Source: Tenacibaculum finnmarkense
GTDB lineage: Bacteria; Bacteroidota; Bacteroidia; Flavobacteriales; Flavobacteriaceae
Assembly (NCBI RefSeq): GCF_900239185.1
Contig: NZ_OENA01000093.1
Span: 1 to 47,455, forward strand
DNA: 47,455 nt
Direction: 5' to 3'
The notes under the pieces were generated by a model that saw only the letters and a program-made list of their open reading frames with translations, was not told the DNA's origin and searched no databases. A program made the position numbers and the translations under genes. Of this stretch, positions 17,683 through 25,424 are shown piece by piece (positions within the stretch are counted from its first letter, which is position 1; each line of letters starts with the position of its first letter).

Positions 17683-17764
17683 TCTTTGTTTTTACGGCTA
17701 AAAGTATCATTTTATTAGTGAAAATTATCAAATAAAGCTGTAAAAATTAAATGGCTATAAAAAT

Positions 17765-17797
17765 AGACCTCACAGGTTTTAAAAACCTGTGAGGTCT
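17765..17797. repeat. Perfect 16-bp palindrome
   Basis: AGACCTCACAGGTTTT, one spacer base (17781) and its exact complement AAAACCTGTGAGGTCT. Hairpins of this type recur between genes in flavobacterial genomes. It abuts the truncated left edge of an R module. The stretch 17683-18140 holds only this palindrome, an R module, an F element and a terminator. Confidence 0.85.
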
Positions 17798-17798
17798 G

Positions 17799-17904
17799 TA
17801 TTAAAATGATATCGAGAATTTGAATTATTTTATGTTGATGAATTTGATACTAAAAAAGTTCTCGATACTATTTTTTTGAAGGAAAAAAATCACTCGAACT
17901 GACA
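17799..17904. repeat. R module, left-truncated
   Basis: Starts at ATTAAAATGATATCGAG, keeps the inner inverted pair (ATCGAGAATTTG and GTTCTCGATAC) and the right end CACTCGAACTGACA, but lacks the left TGTCAATTCGAGTG arm. The 16-bp palindrome takes the place of that arm. Confidence 0.7.
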
Positions 17905-17968
17905 GGCTAGAATTGATAATTTCTATTTAGGTTTTAAAACTAAAATAATTTTAAGACTACGGATTTCC

Positions 17969-18057
17969 TAGCCCCGATTGAAGCAATTGTTTGAGCTCTT
18001 TTTTATTTTTCCCTTTAAAAATAAAAAAAGCGAGTGCGGAAAGCGGGAAATAGCTTC
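17969..18057 (+). repeat. F element copy
   Basis: Reads TAGCCCCGATTGAAGC, TTTGAGCTC, a T-rich arm, an A-rich arm, GCGAGTGCGG, AAGCGGGAAATAGCTTC. It lies in opposite orientation to the copy at 13975-14073, so the restriction-modification gene is bracketed by inverted F elements. Confidence 0.75.
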
Positions 18058-18083
18058 AAAAAAAAATATACTTCAAAAAAGCA

Positions 18084-18121
18084 CAAAAAAAGGAAGCACA
18101 ATATTTGCGCTTCCTTTTTAT
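18084..18121 (-). terminator. Terminator of the ABC-F gene
   Basis: AAAAAGGAAGC and GCTTCCTTTTT pair around a 12-base loop; the minus strand ends in a T run. It lies about 20 bases after the ABC-F stop codon. Confidence 0.8.
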
Positions 18122-18140
18122 AAATATGTTGTAAAATATA

Positions 18141-19760
18141 TTATGAATACATCTTCTTTCTTAATTCTTTTACCTTTGGGTCGGCTAAATATTCATCGAA
18201 AGTTGCATATTTATCGATTACACCGTTTGGCGTAATTTCAATAACTCTGTTAGCTACAGTTTGTGCAAACTCGTGATCGTGTGTTGAGAATAAAATAGTT
18301 CCTTTAAAATTAATTAAAGAGTTGTTTAATGCCTGAATAGATTCTAAATCTAAGTGATTTGTAGGCTCGTCTAACATTAAAATATTTGCTCTTGTCATCA
18401 TCATTCTCGACAACATACAACGAACTTTTTCACCTCCCGATAATACATTACTTTTCTTTAAAGCCTCTTCGCCAGAAAAAATCATTTTCCCTAAGAAACC
18501 TCTAATAAATACTGCTTCTCTTTCTTCTTCAGTTTGTGCGTACTGACGTAACCAATCTACTAAATCTAATTCGCCATCTTGAAAAAATGATGAGTTATCA
18601 GAAGGTAAATACGATTGGGTCGTTGTTACTCCCCAGCTAATTTTACCAGCATCGGCTTGCTCGTTTCCTGATATAATTTGATAAAAAGTAGAAACTGCCT
18701 TCGAGCTTTTTGAAATAATTGCTACTTTATCGCCTTTGTTTAAATTAATATCAACATTGGCAAATAAAGGTTTTCCTTCAAAATCTTTTGATAAGCCTTC
18801 GATGTTTAAAATTTGGTCTCCCGCCTCTCTATCTCTATCAAAAATAATTGCAGGATAACGACGACTAGACGGCTTAATTTCATCAACATTTAACTTGTCT
18901 ATCATCTTCTTACGAGAAGTCGCTTGTTTAGACTTTGCCATATTTGCAGAAAAACGACGGATAAATTCTTCTAATTCCTTCTTTTTATCTTCCGATTTTT
19001 TATTCTGTTGCGCTCTTTGCTTTGCCGCTAATTGACTCGATTCATACCAGAAAGTATAGTTTCCTGAAAAGTGATTTATTTTAGCAAAATCAATATCAGA
19101 AATATGTGTACAAACGGCATCTAAAAAGTGACGGTCATGCGATACTACGATTACCGTATTGTCAAAATTCGCTAAAAAGTTTTCTAACCAAGCGATCGTT
19201 TCAAAATCTAAATCGTTGGTAGGCTCATCCATAATTAACACATCAGGATTCCCAAATAAGGCTTGTGCTAATAAAATACGTACCTTTTTCTTAGAGTCTA
19301 AATCGGCTAATAAAGTATAATGGTCTTCTTCTTTAATCCCTAAGTTAGATAATAACGTTGCCGCAGCAGAATCAGCATTCCAACCGTCCATTTCTTCAAA
19401 ACGAACTTGTAACTCCCCTATTTTTTCTGCATTTTCATCGGTATAATCGGCATATAAAGCGTCAATTTCCGATTTAATTTTATATAATTCTTTATTCCCT
19501 TTTAATACAGCATCTAAAGTAGTGAACTCATCAAAAGCATAATGATCCTGCGTTAATACTGACATTCTTTTACCAGACTCTAAATGAACCTGACCCGATG
19601 TTGGGTCTTGTATTCCAGATATAATCTTTAAAAAAGTAGATTTTCCTGCTCCATTTGCTCCGATAATACCGTAGCAATTTCCTTGAGTAAACTTCGTGTT
19701 TACTTCATCAAATAAAACACGCTTACCAAACTGAACTGATAAATTAGAAACTGATAACAT
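18141..19760 (-). CDS. ABC-F family ATPase (YbiT-like)
   Basis: Soluble ribosome-associated ATPase of 539 residues with two ABC domains and no membrane segment. First Walker A is GANGAGKST (about 34-42), first Walker B LIMDEPTNDLD (about 170-180). A basic linker (about 240-305, QNKKSEDKKKELEEFIRR) precedes the second domain. The second Walker A (about 340) is degenerate, reading ISKSSKAVST rather than GxNGxGKST, while its signature LSGGEKVR and MLDEPTNHLD remain. N-terminus and length resemble E. coli YbiT more than EttA or Uup. ABC-F proteins act on ribosomes at the E site, and some confer antibiotic protection; which applies here is not visible. Monocistronic, with its own -7 element and terminator. 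Confidence 0.9.
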   Translation of the reverse strand: MLSVSNLSVQFGKRVLFDEVNTKFTQGNCYGIIGANGAGKSTFLKIISGIQDPTSGQVHLESGKRMSVLTQDHYAFDEFTTLDAVLKGNKELYKIKSEIDALYADYTDENAEKIGELQVRFEEMDGWNADSAAATLLSNLGIKEEDHYTLLADLDSKKKVRILLAQALFGNPDVLIMDEPTNDLDFETIAWLENFLANFDNTVIVVSHDRHFLDAVCTHISDIDFAKINHFSGNYTFWYESSQLAAKQRAQQNKKSEDKKKELEEFIRRFSANMAKSKQATSRKKMIDKLNVDEIKPSSRRYPAIIFDRDREAGDQILNIEGLSKDFEGKPLFANVDINLNKGDKVAIISKSSKAVSTFYQIISGNEQADAGKISWGVTTTQSYLPSDNSSFFQDGELDLVDWLRQYAQTEEEREAVFIRGFLGKMIFSGEEALKKSNVLSGGEKVRCMLSRMMMTRANILMLDEPTNHLDLESIQALNNSLINFKGTILFSTHDHEFAQTVANRVIEITPNGVIDKYATFDEYLADPKVKELRKKMYS

Positions 19761-19783
19761 TGAAAGTTTTTTAAATTCGGCTA

Positions 19784-19791
19784 CAAAAGTA
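19784..19791 (-). promoter_or_regulatory. ABC-F gene promoter -7 element
   Basis: The minus strand reads TACTTTTG (TAnnTTTG), 23 bases before the ATG. Confidence 0.5.
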
Positions 19792-19900
19792 TAAAATATA
19801 CTCGCTTAAAAAGAATTTGCAAGGAACTATTTAACACATTACATTTGGCGGCGTTAATTCTTTTAACAACGAATTAACAACAAAATGATAGCGATATGTT

Positions 19901-19908
19901 TATTTTTG
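19901..19908 (+). promoter_or_regulatory. Promoter -7 element
   Basis: TATTTTTG matches TAnnTTTG, 34 bases upstream of the ATG of the thioredoxin-like lipoprotein gene. Confidence 0.5.
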
Positions 19909-19942
19909 AACACTATCTTTTTATACCGTTAATAACCAACTC

Positions 19943-21301
19943 ATGATTAAATACTTAATACCCCTTCTATTAATTTTATTCATTGGATGTAATTCATCAA
20001 AAACACCCAAAACCACATATTTTGGCGGTAAAATTATTAATCCGAAGTCAAACTATATCACTTTATCGGACAATTACGCTTTTAATGACACTATTTATTT
20101 AAAAAAAGACCATAGTTTTTTAGGTTCTTATAAAAATTTAAAAAAAGGCTTGTATGTTTTTGGACACGGACCAGAGCATCAATATGTTTATTTAGAGCCT
20201 CAAGACAGTTTATTATTTCGCTTAAATAGTTGGGATTTTGATGAGTCGTTAGTTTTTAGCGGAAAAGATGCCGCTAGAAATAATATATTAATTGAAGCTT
20301 TTTTAGAAACCGAGCAAGACGACAAAAATTTTGAACGATTATACCAGCTTTCACAGTCTGATTTTTTAATAAAAATTGATTCTATTAAAAAAATTAAAGA
20401 ACAAAAATTAATCGCTTTTGAAAAAAACAATAAAGAAAATGCTTCTAAAGAATTTTTAGAGATATTAAAGGTAGCATTATTTTATCCTGTTTATACGTAT
20501 TCAGAACAATATGCTATTAAAAATTTCACCAAAAAAAATCCTGAAAAATTAGTAGCTTCTTATTTTGATTATCGGGCGGATATCAATTTAAAAAAAGATT
20601 CTTTAATTTTTTTCAGCCCCTATTATGCTTTAATAATTGACAAGTTATATAATGATGTATATCTTGAAAAAGGTACTGCGGATAATTTTACACGAAACTT
20701 ATTAAATAATATTGATGCAACCATTTCTTCGGAAAAAATAAAAAATAAATTACTTTATAATACGGTAATTCGTCATTTTTTTAAAGAACCGAACGATGAA
20801 AACAAAAACAAAACGTTTTTTGAATTTTTTAAATTAAACACCAATATTGAGCAGAAAAAAAATATGCAACGATTGGTTAATGATCTTAAGCTATTAAATG
20901 TTGGCGAAAAACTACCCGATTTTAATTTAATAGCCGCAACAGGCGAAACAAAACGTATTTCAAAGCTGATAAAAGGAAAGGCTGCGGTCATTTTATTTAA
21001 AGACTATAAATATGCTTCCGATGACTGGATTTCATCTCGAACCAACTTTTTAATAAAAAATAACGCAGATGTTACCTTTATTGTGATCAATTTATGCAAT
21101 AATTTTAAGCGATACACCAAAAAAATAGCCATAAAACACCAATATACACTACCTAAAAAGAGCCTTGTTTGTAATTTTTCTTCAAGCAAGTTTCCACGCA
21201 TGGTATTAATTGACAAGCAAGGTATTATCCAAAACGGATATACAAGTTTATCTGCAAAAAACATCAACAAACAAGTGCAAAATTTACAAAATAACAAATA
21301 A
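19943..21301 (+). CDS. Thioredoxin-like lipoprotein without CXXC
   Basis: A 452-residue lipoprotein: hydrophobic leader with lipobox-like LFIGC (Cys16), an N-terminal beta-rich domain (about 25-110), a long helical middle (about 115-310) and a C-terminal thioredoxin/AhpC-TSA-like domain (about 322-450, from GEKLPDFNLIAATGE to FPRMVLIDKQGIIQNGY). This matches the TlpA-like disulfide reductase layout of Bacteroidota. However, where the CXXC active site should follow the first strand (AAVILFKDYKYASDDW) there is no cysteine, so dithiol redox activity is unlikely. It may be a chaperone-like or degenerate member. It stands alone upstream of the DEAD-box gene, whose promoter begins right after its stop. 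Confidence 0.75.
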   Translation: MIKYLIPLLLILFIGCNSSKTPKTTYFGGKIINPKSNYITLSDNYAFNDTIYLKKDHSFLGSYKNLKKGLYVFGHGPEHQYVYLEPQDSLLFRLNSWDFDESLVFSGKDAARNNILIEAFLETEQDDKNFERLYQLSQSDFLIKIDSIKKIKEQKLIAFEKNNKENASKEFLEILKVALFYPVYTYSEQYAIKNFTKKNPEKLVASYFDYRADINLKKDSLIFFSPYYALIIDKLYNDVYLEKGTADNFTRNLLNNIDATISSEKIKNKLLYNTVIRHFFKEPNDENKNKTFFEFFKLNTNIEQKKNMQRLVNDLKLLNVGEKLPDFNLIAATGETKRISKLIKGKAAVILFKDYKYASDDWISSRTNFLIKNNADVTFIVINLCNNFKRYTKKIAIKHQYTLPKKSLVCNFSSSKFPRMVLIDKQGIIQNGYTSLSAKNINKQVQNLQNNK

Positions 21302-21303
21302 TA

Positions 21304-21335
21304 GTTGTTATTTATCACAAAATAACGTAAATTTG
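21304..21335 (+). promoter_or_regulatory. Promoter of the DEAD-box helicase gene
   Basis: GTTG (21304-21307) as -33 element, a 20-base spacer, then TAAATTTG (21328-21335) as -7 element. This is the best full match in the window to the Bacteroidota primary sigma-factor promoter. It predicts a transcript start near 21342 and a leader of about 130 bases. Confidence 0.7.
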
Positions 21336-21341
21336 CGGGAT

Positions 21342-21471
21342 TTTATTATTCAACTAGAATAAAGTCTAGATTATTAACTACCAGATTACTAGCTATTAAT
21401 CTATTGTCCAAATTAAGAATCAGGTTTACAGATACTGGCGTCTGTGAATCTAAAAGAACACAGACGTATAT
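21342..21471 (+). promoter_or_regulatory. Structured 5' leader of the DEAD-box gene
   Basis: Long untranslated leader with two competing hairpins. CGTCTGTG (21439-21446) and CACAGACG (21459-21466) form a perfect 8-bp stem with a 12-base loop that ends five bases before the ATG. The same GTCTGT can pair instead with the upstream ACAGA (21428-21432). Opening the downstream stem would expose the initiation region. Long leaders with cold- or structure-dependent control are known for DEAD-box genes in other bacteria; control here is inferred. Confidence 0.5.
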
Positions 21472-23313
21472 ATGTCAACATTTTTAGATTTAGGCTTAAA
21501 AGAGCCAATAAACAAAGCATTAACAGATTTAGGTTACGAAAAACCAACTGTAATTCAAGAGAAAGCAATTCCTCAAATTATTTCATCTACTGATGATTTA
21601 AAAGCTTTTGCTCAAACAGGAACTGGTAAAACAGCTGCTTTTAGTTTACCTATTATTGAACAAATTGATTCTTCAGATAAAAACACACAAGCAATTATCT
21701 TATCTCCTACTCGTGAACTTGCTGTTCAAATAGGAAATAATATTAAAGATTTCGCTAAATACATACCAGACTTAAAAGTGGTAACAGTATATGGTGGTTC
21801 GAATATCGAAGAACAAATGAGAGGCTTAAAAAGAGGCGCTCAAATTGTTGTTGGAACTCCAGGAAGAACTGTCGATTTAATAAATCGTAGAGCTTTGCGT
21901 TTAGGAAACGTAAAATGGTTAGTTTTAGATGAGGCTGATGAAATGCTTAACATGGGGTTCAAAGATGAGCTTGATAAAGTATTAGAGGCAACTCCTGACA
22001 CCAAACAAACATTATTATTTTCGGCAACTTTCCCTAGAGAGGTAGAAGCGATTGCTAGAAACTATATGACTAACCCTGTTGAAATTACTTCAGGAGAAAA
22101 AAATCAAGGTTCTGACAACGTTACTCACGAATATTATGTAGTAAACGAAAGAACGCGTTACCAAGCGTTAAAAAGAATTGCAGATGTAAATACTAATATT
22201 TACGCAATTATTTTCTGTAGAACACGTCGTGAAACTCAAGAAGTAGCAAACAATCTTATTAAAGATGGTTATAGCGCAGATGCTTTACATGGTGATTTAT
22301 CTCAGCAACAACGTGATAGCGTTATGGGGAAATTCCGTAAGAAAACTATCCAAATTTTAGTTGCAACTGATGTTGCTGCTCGTGGATTAGATGTTACTGA
22401 ATTAACACACGTTATTAACCATAAATTACCAGACCAAATTGAAAACTACAATCACCGTAGTGGAAGAACTGGTAGAGCTGGTAACAAAGGTATTTCTATC
22501 GTTTTAGTTAACAATAAAGAAAAAGGTAGATTACGTTCTATTGAGCGTATTATCAAAAAGAAATTTGAAGCTAAAAAAGTACCTACTGGTAAAGAAATTT
22601 GCCAGAATCAATTAATGCACTTAATTGAAAAGGTAAAAGCTACAGAGGTTAACAACGAACAAATTGAAGAGTTTTTACCTAGTATCTATGAAAAATTAGA
22701 AGACTTAACTAGAGAAGAATTAATTCAAAAATTCGTTTCATTAGAATTCAACAAATTCTTAACCTATTATAATAAATCTGACGATTTAAACGACATCTCT
22801 AATAAAGATAGTTCAAGAGCTAGAGCGACGGACGAAAACATGACTCGTTTCTTTATCAACTTAGGTAGAAAAGATAAATTAAATCCAGCTACATTAATTG
22901 GATTAATTAACGATCAGAAAATTGCTGATAAAATTGAAATCGGAGCGATTGATATTTTAGATACTTTTTCTTTCTTTGAAATAGATAAAAACTTCGAAAA
23001 AGAAACATTAGAAGCTTTTAGTTCTAATGGTGCTGATTTTAACGGACGTTCTGTAAATATTGAAATTACCAAATCTAATCGCGGTGGCGGTGGTGGCGGA
23101 AGAAAACCTCGTGGTGGCGGTGGTGGATTCGGCGGAAGAAAGCCTCGTGGTGGTTCAAGCGATAGAGGTTCTAGAGATAGAGCTCCAAGAGATAGAGATT
23201 CAAGAGGTGGTGGTGATTCAAGAAGACGTAGCGATACAGGTTCTTCTTCACCAAGAAGAAGTAGCGGTGACGGTGCATCTTCAGGTTTTGGAAGAAGACG
23301 TAACAGAGATTAA
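21472..23313 (+). CDS. DEAD-box ATP-dependent RNA helicase with DbpA-type domain and RGG tail
   Basis: A 613-residue RNA helicase. All motifs are present: Q motif (KPTVIQEKAIP), motif I AQTGTGKT, Ia PTRELA, Ib TPGR, II DEAD (about 154-157), III SAT, IV IIFCRTR, V ATDVAARGLD and VI HRSGRTGRAG. After the core come a helical dimerisation-like segment, an RNA-binding DbpA/CsdA-type domain (about 460-540, RFFINLGRKDKLNPATLIG) and a low-complexity Gly/Arg/Ser-rich tail (about 545-613). This is the DeaD/CsdA architecture used in ribosome assembly, RNA decay and cold growth. The RGG tail is a nonspecific RNA-binding addition. It has its own promoter and leader and ends at a strong terminator. Confidence 0.93.
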   Translation: MSTFLDLGLKEPINKALTDLGYEKPTVIQEKAIPQIISSTDDLKAFAQTGTGKTAAFSLPIIEQIDSSDKNTQAIILSPTRELAVQIGNNIKDFAKYIPDLKVVTVYGGSNIEEQMRGLKRGAQIVVGTPGRTVDLINRRALRLGNVKWLVLDEADEMLNMGFKDELDKVLEATPDTKQTLLFSATFPREVEAIARNYMTNPVEITSGEKNQGSDNVTHEYYVVNERTRYQALKRIADVNTNIYAIIFCRTRRETQEVANNLIKDGYSADALHGDLSQQQRDSVMGKFRKKTIQILVATDVAARGLDVTELTHVINHKLPDQIENYNHRSGRTGRAGNKGISIVLVNNKEKGRLRSIERIIKKKFEAKKVPTGKEICQNQLMHLIEKVKATEVNNEQIEEFLPSIYEKLEDLTREELIQKFVSLEFNKFLTYYNKSDDLNDISNKDSSRARATDENMTRFFINLGRKDKLNPATLIGLINDQKIADKIEIGAIDILDTFSFFEIDKNFEKETLEAFSSNGADFNGRSVNIEITKSNRGGGGGGRKPRGGGGGFGGRKPRGGSSDRGSRDRAPRDRDSRGGGDSRRRSDTGSSSPRRSSGDGASSGFGRRRNRD

Positions 23314-23357
23314 TTAATTTAAGATTATTCTTAAATTCGATTATTTATATATTTTAT

Positions 23358-23391
23358 AAAAAAGGCAGCTCAATTGAGCTGTCTTTTTTTG
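23358..23391 (+). terminator. Terminator of the DEAD-box gene
   Basis: AAAAAAGGCAGCTCAA and TTGAGCTGTCTTTTTT form a near-perfect palindromic stem followed by a T run. Confidence 0.85.
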
Positions 23392-23513
23392 TTTGATTTT
23401 TTATCAAATAACAATAAAACTCCTCTCCTATTTTTATACTTTTTACTTGAAAATATAATACCTTTTATTTATTAAAAAAAAGTACTTTAGATGAAAACTT
23501 ATAACTAAAATTA

Positions 23514-24167
23514 ATGATATCTAAATTAACTACCCAAAAAATAGACTTTTTAAAAAATCATTTTAAAACATGGATTGTTACTGATAAATGTCAAGAAACA
23601 TTTGAACATATTTTAGCAAGAATTAAATCTTTCAGAATTTTAGAAGAAGATGAAAAAATATCTTTAGAATGGGAAAAAGGTTCTTTATTTATCGAATTTC
23701 AAGGAACAAATTGGAGTGATGAACCAGAACCTGTATGGGCTATATTTTCTCCTGTTGATAAAAATCATACAGGAATTAAAGATGCTATAACCAATTTACA
23801 TAAAGAAATATTACTTTTTAAACCTGAGTCAGATTCAAAAAGATTGAATTTTCCATCGTTTATGTATGAACATTTTATTGAAGATCAAGAAGAAGAAGAT
23901 ATAGATCGTTATATAGAATTTTGTGATTTAGCACAAGATTGTGTAGTCGCTGATACGGAGGATTTAAATTCTTTTAACGAGCCGAAGCTTTGTTTTTTTA
24001 GTCATGGTGATGATTTAAATGATCTTGACCCTTACGATGGGCAAAATATTGATGCCAAAGAGAAATATAATTACGGTGGATTTATCCTTCGAATGTTGGC
24101 GCATATAATCTATGATAATGATGCATCTTCAGAAATGGAAAAATTATATGAGGAGTTTTCTTCTTAA
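23514..24167 (+). CDS. Hypothetical acidic protein, no recognised family
   Basis: A 217-residue cytoplasmic protein I cannot assign. It has no signal peptide or membrane helix and is rich in Asp and Glu, notably IEDQEEEDIDRY (about 122-133) and HGDDLNDLDPYDGQN (about 164-178). Tryptophans and a GTNWSDEPEPVWAIF segment (about 65-79) suggest a compact fold; the overall charge resembles small immunity or SUKH-like proteins, but no diagnostic motif is present. Start ATG 23514 is preceded by an A-rich sequence and a TACTTTAG -7-like box at 23483-23490. It is isolated between the DEAD-box terminator and a TIR element. The coherent composition over 217 codons supports it as a real gene. Confidence 0.7.
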   Translation: MISKLTTQKIDFLKNHFKTWIVTDKCQETFEHILARIKSFRILEEDEKISLEWEKGSLFIEFQGTNWSDEPEPVWAIFSPVDKNHTGIKDAITNLHKEILLFKPESDSKRLNFPSFMYEHFIEDQEEEDIDRYIEFCDLAQDCVVADTEDLNSFNEPKLCFFSHGDDLNDLDPYDGQNIDAKEKYNYGGFILRMLAHIIYDNDASSEMEKLYEEFSS

Positions 24168-24198
24168 ATAAAATTTATTTATTCAAACTATAAACTTT

Positions 24199-24415
24199 AG
24201 AGCCTGTTTAAAAATTAAATAAACTGTCAGTTCGAGTGATTTTTTTCCTTCAAATTCCTTTTAGTCATTAAAATCACTCGAATTGACAAGAATTATTAAA
24301 AAAAGATAAAAATCACGGCAAATCAGGATGCGAAACTGAACTAAATTCAGTTTGACGGATTCGATTTCTTATTTTTATGTTACAAAACTTTTTTAGATAA
24401 AATTTAAACAGGCTC
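24199..24415. repeat. TIR element copy 3, most intact
   Basis: A 217-bp element with perfect 14-bp ends: AGAGCCTGTTTAAA (24199-24212) and TTTAAACAGGCTCT (24402-24415). It carries a short R module (24225-24288) that kept both outer arms but lost the inner TATCGAG pair, followed by the caggatgcgaaactg module with an ACTGAACTAAATTCAGT hairpin. No open frame. With the terminator at 24441-24475 it explains the gene-free stretch 24168-24506. Confidence 0.85.
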
Positions 24416-24440
24416 TTAAAAGAGAAAATAAAACAGCATA

Positions 24441-24475
24441 AAAAAACTCTGAACAAGTAACTGTTCAGAGTTTTA
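24441..24475. terminator. Terminator of the SPFH gene
   Basis: AAAACTCTGAACA and TGTTCAGAGTTTT enclose a six-base loop. T-rich on both strands' exits; it lies about 30 bases after the SPFH stop codon on the minus strand. Confidence 0.8.
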
Positions 24476-24506
24476 AATTTATTCTTAAATTTTAGTGTAA
24501 TGCTTT

Positions 24507-25343
24507 TTATTGATTTCCTAAAATAATTGGCATTCCACTTTTACCCGAACCAATTAAAACTACTTTACTGTTTGGCGAATTTGCTAATTTTAAGGTAGCT
24601 TCAATTCCTTTATCTTGTAAAATTTTATCGGTTAAAGAAGCGCTTAAAATTTTATTTGCATCCGCTTTACCTTTTGCTTCAATAATTTGTTTTTCAGCTT
24701 CTTTTTGAGCAGTAACTAATCTGAACTCATATTCTAAAGATTCTTGCTCTTGTTTTAATTTACGTTCAATTGCTGTTTTAATTGTTGGAGGTAAAGTTAC
24801 ATCTCTAACTAAAATTTCATTTAATTGAATAAACTGCTTGTCTAAAATCTTTTTTGTTTCTGCAAAAATTTCTGTTTGAATCACATCTCTTTTACTAGAA
24901 TATAATTGTTCTGGCGTATAACGACCAACAACACTACGAGCTGCCGAACGAATAGCTGGCTGAATAACTCTCGAAATATAATTTTCTCCTTTTTCTTGAT
25001 GTAAAGAACCAATTTTATCTGATTGTGGCTGAAACCATGCAGAAGCTTCCAACTGAATTTCTAATCCATTAGATGATAAAACTTGCATTTTTTCAAAAAT
25101 TTCTTGCTGACGTACCTCGTAAATAAAAACTTTATTCCAAGGCGCTACAATTTGAAACCCCTCGCCCATTGCTGGCTGGTCAGTTACTACACCACCGCTA
25201 AATGTTTTATATAAAACACCTGCCTGCCCTGATTTTATGGTTACTGTCGATTTTGTAAAAGCAATAATTCCAAGTACAGCGATTATTCCTAAAAGAAAAC
25301 CTCCTTTTGGTAATTGAAAATCTAATTGTCTGTTATTATTCAT
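24507..25343 (-). CDS. SPFH/prohibitin-family membrane protein
   Basis: A 278-residue protein with one N-terminal membrane helix (about 15-32, FLLGIIAVLGIIAFTKS) and an SPFH/band-7 domain (about 33-215). Prohibitin-like features include SGQAGVLYKTFSGG, a YEVRQQEIFEKM strand and IIEAKGKADAN in a predicted coiled coil (about 190-250). The C-terminal GSGKSGMPIILGNQ is typical of bacterial prohibitins. Such proteins form membrane rings or scaffold FtsH-type proteases; partners here are unknown. It follows the metal-efflux genes after 81 bases, but a good -7 element (TACATTTG) lies in that gap, so it is probably at least partly independent of the efflux operon. Confidence 0.88.
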   Translation of the reverse strand: MNNNRQLDFQLPKGGFLLGIIAVLGIIAFTKSTVTIKSGQAGVLYKTFSGGVVTDQPAMGEGFQIVAPWNKVFIYEVRQQEIFEKMQVLSSNGLEIQLEASAWFQPQSDKIGSLHQEKGENYISRVIQPAIRSAARSVVGRYTPEQLYSSKRDVIQTEIFAETKKILDKQFIQLNEILVRDVTLPPTIKTAIERKLKQEQESLEYEFRLVTAQKEAEKQIIEAKGKADANKILSASLTDKILQDKGIEATLKLANSPNSKVVLIGSGKSGMPIILGNQ

Positions 25344-25369
25344 TTTTATAGTTTAATTTATTTTAATTT

Positions 25370-25377
25370 CAAATGTA
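25370..25377 (-). promoter_or_regulatory. SPFH gene promoter -7 element
   Basis: TACATTTG on the minus strand, 26 bases before the ATG of the SPFH gene and inside the gap that separates it from the efflux genes. Confidence 0.55.
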
Positions 25378-25424
25378 CAATTAATCTTGTTTTAAATGAT
25401 ACGAAAGCAAAATCTTAAAATTAC

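Noticed and set aside
23060..23317. Second open frame rich in Val/Glu overlapping the helicase tail
   Set aside because: It is only the shifted reading of the low-complexity Gly/Arg repeats of the DEAD-box protein; no start context and no protein-like composition.
23514..24167. Toxin-immunity pair around the acidic protein
   Set aside because: No toxin-like gene or polymorphic-toxin domain is next to it; composition alone is not evidence.
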